A DNA stretch of 64,000 nt from Ignavibacteriales bacterium (lineage in GTDB: Bacteria > Bacteroidota > Ignavibacteria > Ignavibacteriales > Ignavibacteriaceae), in the NCBI GenBank assembly GCA_016714125.1, contig JADJNX010000002.1, positions 310,001 through 374,000 of the forward strand, written 5' to 3'. The notes beneath the pieces are model-generated. The model did no database searches. It was given only the letters and a program-made list of their open reading frames with translations, and had not been told where the DNA came from. The translations under genes were made by a program, and so were the position numbers. Below, piece after piece: positions 10,569 to 19,393 of the stretch; within the stretch, counting starts at the first letter, position 1; each line of letters opens with the position of its first letter.

Positions 10569-10598
10569 AAAAAAAGGGCTGAAAAATGTTTTCAGCCC
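10569..10598 (-). terminator. Rho-independent terminator after TM2 gene
   Basis: Perfect 10-bp stem (gggctgaaaa / ttttcagccc) with a 3-base loop, followed on the minus strand by a run of seven T. It lies immediately 3' of the TM2-domain gene. Confidence 0.85.
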
Positions 10599-10606
10599 CC
10601 AAATAT

Positions 10607-10819
10607 TTATGTCAGGTCTCTGCCATCAGCCATTTTAAGACTGCCTGTGATAATTGAAATGAGATCAATTATTGTCCAGATTCCACAACCACCAAGTGTG
10701 ATTAACATCAGCCACCAATTTGAATGCCCCATCATCAAACGATGTATTCCAAGACCACCCGCGAATATACATATCAGGATCATCATTGTTTTTTGTTGAA
10801 CAGGTTTTTGCTCTGCCAT
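10607..10819 (-). CDS. TM2 domain-containing protein
   Basis: A 70-residue protein that is essentially one TM2 domain: two helices joined by a short polar turn. Marks are KTMMILICIFAGGLGIHRLMMG (first helix, with the Gly-x-His of the family) and CGIWTIIDLISIITGSL (second helix with the conserved Trp-x-x-x-Asp). An N-terminal charged tail (AEQKPVQQK) precedes the first helix. A good ribosome site (aaagga) sits a few bases before the ATG. TM2 proteins are small membrane proteins of unclear role. Confidence 0.88.
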   Translation of the reverse strand: MAEQKPVQQKTMMILICIFAGGLGIHRLMMGHSNWWLMLITLGGCGIWTIIDLISIITGSLKMADGRDLT

Positions 10820-11265
10820 AGTGCTTCCTTTATATTGTTCCTAATCGTAAGGCTTTTCGGTCACGCCCCGTTTTTTAGAGTGGGTTCTGGGCTCCACTTA
10901 TATTTATTAAAACGCATTTATCCCATAAGTGAACCATGGCTTTGTTAAATTAAAGCAATGGAGAGTCCTGTTTGAAAATCTAAAACAAAATGAAATTAAC
11001 GTTTTACCGGTGCAAAAGTCGAATTGGTAAAGAGCCCGGCAAAAATTAGGGATGGAAATATTAAAATATTAAATGTAATCATTAACTATTATTAAACTAA
11101 CAGACGAAATTAAGTTTTTTTTAATTTATAACCAAGAGTAAAATTGACTAAATGCTAAAAAAAAAGGATTATTGTCAAAAAGAATTTTGTTTATGGAATT
11201 TCAATGGTGAAAAGGTTTCCAATCACCTGTTTTCAACGGTAATTTCTGCATTTTAGATCGAAATT
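10820..11265. other. 446-base gene-free stretch
   Basis: Between the TM2 gene start and the DUF2461 gene end, both on the minus strand. It holds no ORF of useful length. Its right two-thirds is very AT-rich, with long A and T runs. The part near 10860-10900 is GC-richer and contains a weak 5-bp hairpin (agtgg/ccact), too short to call an RNA. I see no tRNA-like or riboswitch-like fold. The last 80 bases on the TM2 side must hold the TM2 promoter. Confidence 0.5.
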
Positions 11266-11922
11266 TTAATCGATAGCCAAATTAAGATAATCGATCAGTG
11301 GTTTGCTTATAAGAAAAGAATTCTCAACAAGTTCCAACAAATCTGTCTCTATCACTACCCTGTCGGAAAGTCTTTTCATCACAACAAAGCTTTTCATTCT
11401 CAACTTATCGATGTGTGGATGGGCTTTTGCATAACCGAGAGGTGCCGATTTAAGTGCTTCTTCTTGAAGACCAAGTCCACCATAAAAACTTGAGAACTCC
11501 GACTCATTTAAGATTTCTTCTAATAATTCTCCATCCCGGTCAATTCGCCCTCTAACTTTGGCGAGAATATCAGAGGGTGGACGGTAGAGCCCTCCTCCTA
11601 CAAATGAATTACCCGGACTTATCGAAAGATGAAATGATGCAGGTGCTATTTTCATAAATGGAGTAAATGTAAAATTATCTTTGTAAAGAGGTTTATCTGG
11701 TTGGAATCTCCGGTTATTATTGATTCTATGGACTGTGTCCTTCGCCTGAACCATTTCCAATCTTTCATCAAATATTGCAAGGCTCCGAAGGAACATCTCA
11801 ACTTCAGTCATCCACATATTTCGGACTTCAGTGTAACGGTTTCGATTCTGTTCCATCCACTGTTTCGAGTTGTTGGATGAAAGATCTCTTAAAAATTCAA
11901 GTACTAATTTTGTGTTCAACAT
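11266..11922 (-). CDS. DUF2461 family protein (TIGR02453-like)
   Basis: A 218-residue soluble protein of the DUF2461 family, recognised by FLRDLSSNNSKQWMEQNRNRY at the start, RINNNRRFQPDKPLYKDNF in the middle and FHLSISPGNSFVGGGLYRP. These are the family's most conserved blocks and all are present, so the gene looks complete. No biochemical role is established for the family. It is downstream of the UbiA-type gene on the same strand with a 95-base gap; a shared transcript is possible. Confidence 0.9.
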   Translation of the reverse strand: MLNTKLVLEFLRDLSSNNSKQWMEQNRNRYTEVRNMWMTEVEMFLRSLAIFDERLEMVQAKDTVHRINNNRRFQPDKPLYKDNFTFTPFMKIAPASFHLSISPGNSFVGGGLYRPPSDILAKVRGRIDRDGELLEEILNESEFSSFYGGLGLQEEALKSAPLGYAKAHPHIDKLRMKSFVVMKRLSDRVVIETDLLELVENSFLISKPLIDYLNLAID

Positions 11923-12017
11923 TTACTTTCACTATTCATAATAATTCTGTCATTTTTATAACTAAATTTAATACAAGATCTAAAATATTCAATCCTGTGA
12001 AATCATTTGCAAATAAC

Positions 12018-12860
12018 TCACGAAAGAAGATATTCAGGAAGAATAAACCTCATCAGAATAAATATCACAATTGTTGCAGTAGAACTGCGATAAATCCATT
12101 TTATAAATCTTCTCGCTTCAGTTCCTTTTGATCTGTAAATCAGGAACACGGAATAAATAATTACGATATCCATGACTAAAAATGGTATAATCAAGATGAG
12201 TTGGAACCACCCAAGCAGGAACGGAATAAGTGTAAGTATCACAACAAAACTGAAGATAGAGCTACTTATTCTTAACGCAATTTCTTTGCCATATTTGATT
12301 GCGAGGGAGTTTGACTCGATCTCCAAATCCCCTTTAATATCCATGGCGTCCGCAGTAATTTCTTCACCAAGGTCGAGAGCTGCTGCAAGTAAACCAAAAA
12401 ATAAAACGGTTTTTTCAAAAGGAAGTCCCACAGTTACCCCTCCGTAAATGAATGTCATACCTACCGAAAAACTCACCATCAAATTTCCCCAAAATCCTGT
12501 CTTTTTCAATTTCCAGTTATATAACATCCCGATAATCAACAATATTAAAGCTGTGATAAAAGCTTCCCTGCTTATCAAAAACCCAAGAGTCAAACCGACC
12601 AATATGAGAATTATTGAAAGAAAAAGTGCCCCATTTTTTGAAATCACCCCGGATGGAATGGGTCTATCCGGTGCATTAATAAGATCGGACGCCACATCAA
12701 AAAAATCATTAAATACCAAAATCGCAGCGGAGATGCAAGCTACTGAAAAAAGCAGTCAATGTTTGAAATAGTGATGCTAATTCTCCAAGAGCAAGCAACT
12801 GCCCTGTAACGACGCATATCCCTGCCGCCACTGAGAGATCGGCCTCATCAGTTGCAACAT
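12018..12860 (-). CDS. UbiA-family prenyltransferase, 5' part frameshifted
   Basis: Integral membrane aromatic or glycerol-phosphate prenyltransferase of about 280 residues. The first Asp-rich motif NDFFDVASD and the following INAPDRPIPSG are clear, as is the second Asp-rich motif LGEEITADAMDIKGD. Its form resembles the geranylgeranylglycerol-phosphate transferase-like branch found in Bacteroidota, but substrate is not certain. The 233-residue open frame lacks its first helix. I recover it by correcting two one-base indels, near 12830 and near 12745 (a run of T on the minus strand), giving MLQLMRPIS, then VAAGICVVTGQLL and FSVACISAAILV. The start at 12860 is a best estimate; a second ATG lies 12 bases inside. 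Confidence 0.8.
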
Positions 12861-12949
12861 TCCTTTTATTTTTTCATCGTTATCTAAGCCGTTGTTAATT
12901 AACTTAAACTACAAAAATCGAGACTCTTAAAATTAAACTATTTAAATAT

Positions 12950-12975
12950 AAAAAGGCTGTCATTTCTGACAGCCT
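12950..12975 (-). terminator. Terminator after the duplicated membrane protein
   Basis: Perfect 9-bp stem (aggctgtca / tgacagcct), four-base loop tttc, and T run on the minus strand. The 22-base hairpin is identical to the one at 14060-14081. Confidence 0.8.
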
Positions 12976-13035
12976 GATAGAAAAATAATTTGTTTCACTT
13001 CCGGTTTTGTGTAATGATGATGTCTTACACTAAAA

Positions 13036-13799
13036 CTATCCTTTAGCTTCCTGCATTTTCTCTCCGGCTACTCCTCCAATGAGGGGCAGCAACCATACCG
13101 AGCAAGAACTCCAAATATTGTTAGTGTAGTGAGAGTTGTTGTCTCCGGATCAAGTGTAAACTTAAATATATCAAGATTGATAACCGCGGTGAGTAGCCCG
13201 GCTATTCCGGCTTCTTTGATTGTAACACCGGGTGAGCGAAGACCAATTATCCATCCCGTTACAAAAAGACCAAGAGCAAGACTGATAAACAATGGAGAAA
13301 GGTTTAGACCAAATATTTTAATAATAATATTTGAGAGGAAAATGCTGACAGTAACACCAAAAATTGTTCCTGCCATGATCCAGCCCCACTCAATAAACTC
13401 TTCGGTGGATTTGCTTTTTTTCTCGAATGTACCTTGTAACTTTTCACCTGCCCATGCGCCTGCGAAAGTCAAAATAATTCCATTCAGGGTCAGAAGTATC
13501 ATGTTTACATTAAAAACTTCACCACTGAGTTTGTCGAAACAGTGAAGCCCCATCGATTTAATAACAAAAAAAGTGATGATACCGGTCAGAATGGAAGAGA
13601 CTCCCGGTTCTGCTATTGTTTCACCTTTTGAGACAAGTCCTGCAACCATACCACTAATAAGATATGCTGATAGAATTGCCAAAAACGGGAAAACCGGGGT
13701 TGCGAAATTACTGCCTGTAAGCCATGACATTAAAAGAACTAATATTACACCAACGATAGTTGACACTGAAGCAACTTTGATATCGAAAGCTTTGTTCAT
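13036..13799 (-). CDS. Polytopic membrane protein with internal duplication
   Basis: About 254 residues, mostly hydrophobic, six to eight helices. I do not recognise a family. The protein is two related halves. The first has SGMVAGLVSKGETIAEPGVS and later GAWAGEKLQG; the second has TGWIIGLRSPGVTIKEAGIA and later GGVAGEKMQE. The second copy of the 'AGEK' end is seen only after correcting the C-terminus: an extra base near 13093 and a missing C near 13080 turn ARYGCCPSLEE into AGMVAAPLIGGVAGEKMQEAKG, with a stop at 13036. That the repaired end matches the first half supports the repair. A Gly-x(3)-Gly pattern and TI-x-E-x-G motif in each half suggest a pseudo-symmetric carrier or channel; this is inference. 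Confidence 0.75.
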
Positions 13800-14053
13800 C
13801 TTTACGCTCCGGGGGTATTTAGTTGTTGTTTGTATTGTGTTAAATTGTAAGATTCAGAGTTGTTTTTTATCTTTTGGAATCATGCAAAAGTTATTATAAT
13901 TTTTGCAAAACAACTTGATTATATTCTCTAATATACTAAATAATAACTTTATGTTATAGTAAAGAATCTCATGAAACTTAATTATTTTATCAGTTCTTCA
14001 CCATTACACTGAATAATTTTCTCTTTCACAATCATAACCGACACCCTTTAAAC

Positions 14054-14081
14054 AAAAAAAGGCTGTCATTTCTGACAGCCT
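14054..14081 (-). terminator. Terminator after tRNA-fMet
   Basis: Same 22-base hairpin as at 12954-12975 (aggctgtca, tttc, tgacagcct) with seven T on the minus strand; it ends the initiator tRNA transcript. Confidence 0.85.
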
Positions 14082-14097
14082 GATTTTTATTGCGTTG

Positions 14098-14170
<73 letters not shown>

Positions 14171-14307
14171 ATGTTAAAACTTTATGTTAGACGCCCGTAT
14201 ATCTTGAAATATTTAATTTAATTTGGACTTCAAAGCTAACACTTTTCCTCTTATAAACAAAATATAAGTTTAAATTCTGAAAAATAGTAATCCAACCCCT
14301 CCACGGA

Positions 14308-15874
14308 TCAGTATGGAAATCGTACAGTAAAGTTGAACCTTTTCCCAGAGTACTCTCCAGTTTAATAGTTCCATTCATTAACTCGGTTATCCGTTTGGAG
14401 ATTGTAAGCCCCAGACCGGGACCTTCAAAACCTCTGCTAAAACCTTCACTTACCTGACGAAATTCCTCAAAAATCAAATCTTTTTTGTCATCAGGCACTC
14501 CAATACCGGTATCTTCCACAGTAATGGAGAAAAAGTTTTTTCCATTCTGATTTTCATTTTTACAGATACTTTTACATAACCATGATTCGTAAATTTAATA
14601 CTGTTACCAATCAGATTATTTAATATCTTACCTAAAAAATGTTTGTCAAGTTCTACATCAAATTCCTTCTCACAAGGAAGGAACTCAAGTTTTAGACCTT
14701 TTAAAGATGCTGATTCATGGAAATTTTGAACAACTGACCCAACATAAGCCCCAACCATAAACTTGTTTCTTCTGAGATTTATCTCATCAGTTTCAAATTC
14801 CACCAGGTTAAGAAGATTGGTAAATGTTTCATTTAATCTCTGAACCGATCCAACTATTCTATGAACCAGTTCCAATTCCTCGTCCGATTGTAAACTTGTT
14901 TCAAGCACCTCGGCAAACCCCATTATCCCCATCAACGGGGTTTTAATTTCATGGCTAAGATTCGCAATTAGAGTGGATTTGAGTCTGCTTAATTCTTCGG
15001 CTTTTTCTTTTGCTTTTAAAAGTTCAGTTTGGGCTTTTACTCTCTCAGATATATCAATATCAATGCAGAAAAGTTCTTTACCTTTTCCAGGTATATCAAC
15101 AATTGTATGATTTGAAAATACAGGTATAAGTTCCCCGTTTTTATGCAATAACCAGAGTTCATCTGGGGGATTTGCAATTCCGGTTTCAACCATAATTTTT
15201 ACCGCCTCTCTTACAAAATCTCGAGCAGGGGGTGGAATTATTAAATCAACAAGATTTTTTCCCATTGCCTCTTCGGCAGTAAAACCGTAAACTTGTTCAC
15301 TTGCTTTGTTCCAATATACAATAGTACCATCAGCCCTATAACCTTGTACAGAAATGTATTGTACATTTTCCAACAAATAATGAAATCGACTCTCACTCTC
15401 TTTCCATTTTTTTTCAGCAAGTTTAAGTTTTTCCAGATAGTTTTCGAGGTCGGTGGGGACTGTAGAACCCGATAAGTCAGCAGGACTGTTTTCTTTTAAA
15501 CTTATTGAGTTTACTTCGTGTGCAGAAATATAAACAAATTCTCCATCAGGGTAAGCCCGCCATTCTATTAATTTGGATGAGCCGTCCTTACACAAAAACC
15601 TTGTTGAAAAACTTTCTATGTCAATCTCTTCAAGCAGGAAACTTGCAGTTTTTGTCGTACGATCAATATCATCAGGATGGACAAATGAGAGATAGTCTTT
15701 CCCCTCCATTTCATTTATGCTGTAGCCTAAGGCAGATTCCCATGAGCGGTTAAGTTTTATGATTGTTCCATCCTTGTCTGCTATTAAAAACAAACATAAA
15801 GATAACTCAAAAAACTTTTGATAGAGGGGCTGATTTGACGATGTTATATCATCCTTATTAAGGTTCGATTCCAT
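14308..15874 (-). CDS. PAS-PAS histidine kinase, two frameshifts near the 3' end
   Basis: Soluble sensor kinase of about 520 residues. Two PAS domains (about 15-140, with ADKDGTIIKLNRSW; and about 160-285, with GYRADGTIVYWNKA) precede HisKA (LIANLSHEIKTPL), then HATPase with NLIGNSIKF, EDTGIGVPDDK and GLGLTISKR. Two missing bases break it. A missing A near 14558 changes VKNENQNGKNFFSI into a wrong frame, and a missing T near 14326 hides the true end GSTFTVRFPY with stop at 14308. The G2 box reads EGPGLGL, where Thr is usual, possibly one more base error. No receiver or response regulator adjoins. Signal unknown. Confidence 0.85.
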
Positions 15875-16017
15875 AAATGCTTTTTGTTTAGTTATAAACT
15901 AAGTAACTACCCGCGTTCATTTCATCTATAAAAAAAGAAAATGTGGATTTAATATAATATTTATATGAATATCTTGGTTTTCTTTTAAAATAATTTTTAC
16001 CCGCAAGGAGGATTTTT

Positions 16018-16160
16018 GTGTCAAAGCGCAAAGAAAGCAGAGAGGAGGTAAAGAATACAATCCTTCGCGTTTATCCGCCTCATCCGTTTCATTCGCGACC
16101 CAAAAAAATCCGTGATATCTGTGTTAAATCCGTGGAATCCGCGGAACTATCCCCTCGAAG
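16018..16160. repeat. Intergenic word-repeat of 'atccgtg' type
   Basis: A non-coding stretch with much higher GC than its flanks. It contains related words in series: catccgtttc, aatccgtgatatctgtg, aaatccgtgg, aatccgcgg, preceded by cgcaaagaaagcagagagg. I recall similar 'ccgcggatt/cacggatt' phrases as dispersed intergenic sequence in many environmental genomes, but cannot check. A 99-codon ORF runs through it; its composition shows that it is a by-product. The element ends just downstream of the VanX-like gene stop. Confidence 0.55.
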
Positions 16161-16177
16161 CCCTAAATATTACTGCA

Positions 16178-16881
16178 TTATTGGATTAGCTCAAACGGAA
16201 TATCCATCAACGGGAAATTTTGCCAGCCGGAGAAGTCATAATGCCACCACTCAGTTTCAAGAGGTACAAAACCGTGTTTCTGCATTACAGAGCGTAAAAG
16301 TGCACGATTTGTTCTAACTTCAAGTGGAACATCTCCATAATCATGATGAGCTTTTTCCGTGAAATCATCAAAAACAGTAGGCATCGTCAATAATTTTCCT
16401 GATTTTATATCATACAGTCCCAGGTCGATAGCACATCCCCTGTTATGCCTGCTCCCCGTTTTTGGTGATGCTGCATAATTTTCATCCTTTACCGCATCCC
16501 ATATCTTTTTTGTAATTGAATATGGTCTGTAGGCATCATAAACAACAATCCCTATCCCGTTTAGTGCCAGTTCATCGGCAATCTTTTAAGAGCAATCGCC
16601 GCAGGAAATCTTAAAAACACTCCGGGTGAAGAGTAGAGCACCTGGCCTGTCACATTTTCCTTCGTTGCGTATTTGATATCCTTTTTTAAAGCCGGGACAA
16701 CAGACTCAAGGTTTGTTAATATCTGACCACTGTCTGCCGCAACAAGTTTGTGATAAAGTTTAATATCGTTTACTACTTTTAAACCATACTCGTTGACGGG
16801 TATTTCAACTTGTGCAAACCCCGTGAAGCATAAAACTAAAAATAAAAGTATTGTTTGGGTAACAAATTGTCTCTTTATCAT
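16178..16881 (-). CDS. VanX/DdpX-like D-Ala-D-Ala dipeptidase (M15), one frameshift
   Basis: Zinc D,D-dipeptidase of about 234 residues with an N-terminal signal peptide (LLFLVLCFTGFA), so likely periplasmic. The N-terminal half has KYATKENVTGQVLYSS. After one missing base near 16585 is restored (ALKRIADELALNGIG), the frame runs through YDAYRP, the zinc motif SRHNRGCAID (His-x-x-Gly-x-Ala-x-Asp) and the catalytic and third-ligand block EWWHYDF. Family knowledge: these enzymes split D-Ala-D-Ala. Without vanH/vanA nearby this is more likely peptidoglycan dipeptide salvage than vancomycin resistance. One base separates it from the upstream M14 gene stop, so the two appear co-transcribed. Confidence 0.88.
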
Positions 16882-16882
16882 A

Positions 16883-18702
16883 TTATTCCAGAACTCTCAA
16901 AATTGGATATACACAATAATTTTTATCAAAATATGGTGATCTTTTGTAAATGAAGTTTAACCTGGCATCGGGACTGTTTCTGAATTTTTCATCTGAAGCA
17001 AGTTTCTCTTCAAAATCCTTTTTAAGTTGGGGATCATTTTTGATAATATCAGGTGCAAGTCGCTCCATCACATAATCCTCATAATATTCCTTTTGTTCAA
17101 ATATCTGGTTGAAAAATCCCCAGGCGAGGTAAGAATCATCAGATTTGGGTTCAAACAAATAAACAATTAATTTGAGAGTTGGCTGGTTGCAACTTATAAA
17201 AAATGAGCCTGCGGGTGCGGTAATCTCTTCAACTTGTGACTCCGATTGTGCGCTTACTCTTGTCCTGCCTTCAAAAGTAGTTGAAGCAAACTTGTGATCC
17301 TTAAATGTAATTCTCTCAACTTTTAACTTTTTTGGAGAGTCCAGTTTTTCCACTTTGATTCCGTGGAGTTTTGCTTTTTCAACAATATCCTCGTATTCTG
17401 CGGGAATCAGATAACCTGCAGGTACTCTAACGGAATCAACAGCATGAACCTGATCAAAATAAGGAATGACTTTCTCAAATTTTTCCCGGTGTAAACCAAT
17501 TTCTCACCCCCGAAATATCACTTTTTCGACCACAGCCTCGATCCCCTTAAAGGAATATGTCTTAAGTGCTGTATCCTTTAGTGTAAACTTTATCGGAGCC
17601 ACTTTCCATCTTTTCCAAGGTATTGTTTGATGTTGTTATCTGCTTTCCTGTTCTCTTCGATTACCATTTTGCCACTTAAAACGAGATATTTCGCTGCCGT
17701 CTCAACAACTTTTTTGGTAGCAAAAACTCTCTCTTTATAAGGTTTCATCATGTGAGTTTCCACCAAAAGACAAATTCTGTTCCTCGAAGCCATATATCCA
17801 TTTGAAAACCGTGGAACCGATGCCCATTCAAGCAGTCCCTGCTCAACCTTGTCATTTTTAAAACCAACATAAGGCGACATCAACCAACCGGCTGACTCCA
17901 CATTCTCAATCAAGAATGGTAAAAATGATTTTTCGACAAGTTTTGCGATGTTTGGTGCCATATTCCCAAACCGTTCAAGGCCATAAGTCACTGTGTATTG
18001 ATAATCAGCTCCATTGGTGGTATGGTTGTCGAGGACAAAATCAGGCTGCCATGATGAAACCATTTTTAACATCGATCTCATTTCGGGAGCATCGGCTTTG
18101 GTCCAGTCTCTGTTAAGATTTAAATTTCTTGCAGTGGTTCGCCAGCCCATGTTTAGAGGACCGTCCTGATTTATTCTGTTATAACTCGATGCCCTTTCAT
18201 GTCCATCAACGCTGAAAATCGGCACAATAAGGAAGATTACATTTTCAAGAAGTTCGGTGTGTTTTCCGTCAACCAACATCTCCCGAAGAAACATCATTGT
18301 TGCGTCTTTTCCCTCAATCTCTCCCGAATGGATACCATTAATTATTAACAGCACCGGTTTTCCACTTTTTGCTGCTTCAGCAGGAGTGAAGGCTTTATCC
18401 TTCGAAACAACCAACAGTTTTATGTCTCTCCCCTGCGGTGAAACACCAATTGTTGAATATTGGGCGAAATTAGTAACATTTGCCAGTCTGGAAAAATATT
18501 CATCTGTCTGACTGTAGGTGGAGGTTGCAACAAAACCCGACTTTTCAAATTCGGTTTGCCAGTTATTCTGTGCAAAAAGTGCCAATGTTAAGATTAGGGA
18601 AAATAATGATCCTCGTAAAATGCCGCTCGTCAATCTGTTGCTCTTTAGGTTGTTGTTTTTTGGTAAATTTGAAAAGAAATTTAACGAATTATGGTGAATC
18701 AA
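16883..18702 (-). CDS. M14 zinc carboxypeptidase, exported, interrupted
   Basis: About 605 residues. A signal peptide lies near residues 30-45. The peptidase domain shows NGIHSGEIEG (zinc ligands His125 and Glu128), RNLNLNRDW (substrate Arg/Asn), DNHTTNGADYQYT (third ligand His227) and LLVETH (catalytic Glu). The C-terminal half, ending in YFDKNYCVYPILRVLE, is in another frame: a missing A near 17602 turns GKVAPIKFTLKDTALK into a premature stop. An in-frame TGA at 17504-17506 also interrupts FRG-EIGLHREKF. The two halves clearly belong to one protein. Such enzymes trim C-terminal residues of peptides outside the cytoplasm. It is the first gene of a unit with the VanX-like gene. Confidence 0.87.
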
Positions 18703-18737
18703 AGAAATTTTGATCTACATCACGACAAGAGATTGAC

Positions 18738-18768
18738 TTGAAAATTAACTTTACTTTCTGTATGTTTA
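18738..18768 (+). promoter_or_regulatory. Candidate Bacteroidetes-type promoter for the TerB-like gene
   Basis: TTG (18738-18740), a 20-base spacer, then TATGTTTA (18761-18768), matching the TTG/TAnnTTTG form. It lies 42 bases before the ATG. The same geometry occurs before arsR. Confidence 0.4.
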
Positions 18769-18810
18769 ATATTCATTATTCCTCAATATTTTTAATCGGG
18801 AGGACAAAAT

Positions 18811-19214
18811 ATGCTCACAACAATTGACAAAAGTAATTATCTGAAGGGATTGCTAATTGTAGCAAGATTGGATGAAAGACTTATTGATCGAGAGAGAGAT
18901 CAGATCAGGAATGTTGCAACGAGACTTGGATTCAGTAAAGATTTTTATGAAGAGACACTAAAAATTTAATGATAAATGAGAATATCAGCGATAATCCGTT
19001 GATGTTCAGTTCACCTGCAATTGCAGAAATATTTTTAAACGAAGCACTAAGTCTTGCCTATGCCGATAATGATTTATCAAAGGCTGAACTCGAGTGGCTT
19101 AGGAAAACTGCTGAAATTAATGATATCCCCAGCCAAAAGTTCACGGAATTCCTTGCAAGTTTCCAATCTTTTAGACAAACAGATATGTTAAGGCAAAAAT
19201 CTATTTCCTTATAA
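18811..19214 (+). CDS. TerB-like protein, one frameshift
   Basis: About 134 residues. A strong ribosome site (gggagga) precedes the ATG at 18811. The first 52 codons encode KGLLIVARLDERLIDRERDQ and end in a TAA at 18967-18969. Adding one A to the run at 18957-18965 joins them without a break (TLKNLMINENISDN) to the second frame, which has NEALSLAYADNDLSKAELEW. The helical pattern and acidic D-x-x-(I/L)-x-x-x-E turns resemble TerB/TerB-like metal-binding domains, in two tandem helical units. Function is not established. Read literally, it would be two overlapping small genes; I prefer one. Confidence 0.65.
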
Positions 19215-19225
19215 TAACATTTTTT

Positions 19226-19265
19226 GCAGAGTGATAGCTCAAAGTTGTTACTCTGCTTTTTTTTC
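19226..19265 (+). terminator. Terminator after TerB-like gene
   Basis: Stem gcagagt / actctgc around a 17-base loop, followed by nine T. Confidence 0.75.
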
Positions 19266-19393
19266 ACCCTTTCCTTTTAATATACTTCCACTCATCACCC
19301 TTCAAAAACCATTAGTCACAATTGAACTAAATTGGAAAATTTTCTTTTTTATATAGAATACTCTTTTTACAACTAACAGGACAGAAGGTACTA

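Noticed and set aside
10860..10900. Small structured RNA in the GC-richer part of the 446-base gap
   Set aside because: Only a 5-bp stem could be drawn; no match to tmRNA, 6S, SRP or RNase P core motifs.
14187..14307. C-terminal extension of the PAS kinase past 14308
   Set aside because: The tail is unlike any kinase end; restoring one T gives the normal end FTVRFPY and a stop at 14308.
16018..16317. 99-codon plus-strand ORF with a good aaggagg site before its GTG start
   Set aside because: It runs through the GC-rich word repeat and then antisense through the VanX-like gene's conserved C-terminus; its translation has no domain-like features.
16178..16881. Vancomycin-resistance cluster
   Set aside because: Only a VanX-like dipeptidase is present; no vanH, vanA-type ligase or VanRS pair. 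The Ddl at 55 kb looks like a normal D-Ala-D-Ala ligase.
17504..17506. TGA as selenocysteine codon in the M14 peptidase
   Set aside because: The position is outside the catalytic site and no SECIS-like hairpin is apparent; the gene also has an ordinary frameshift 100 bases upstream.
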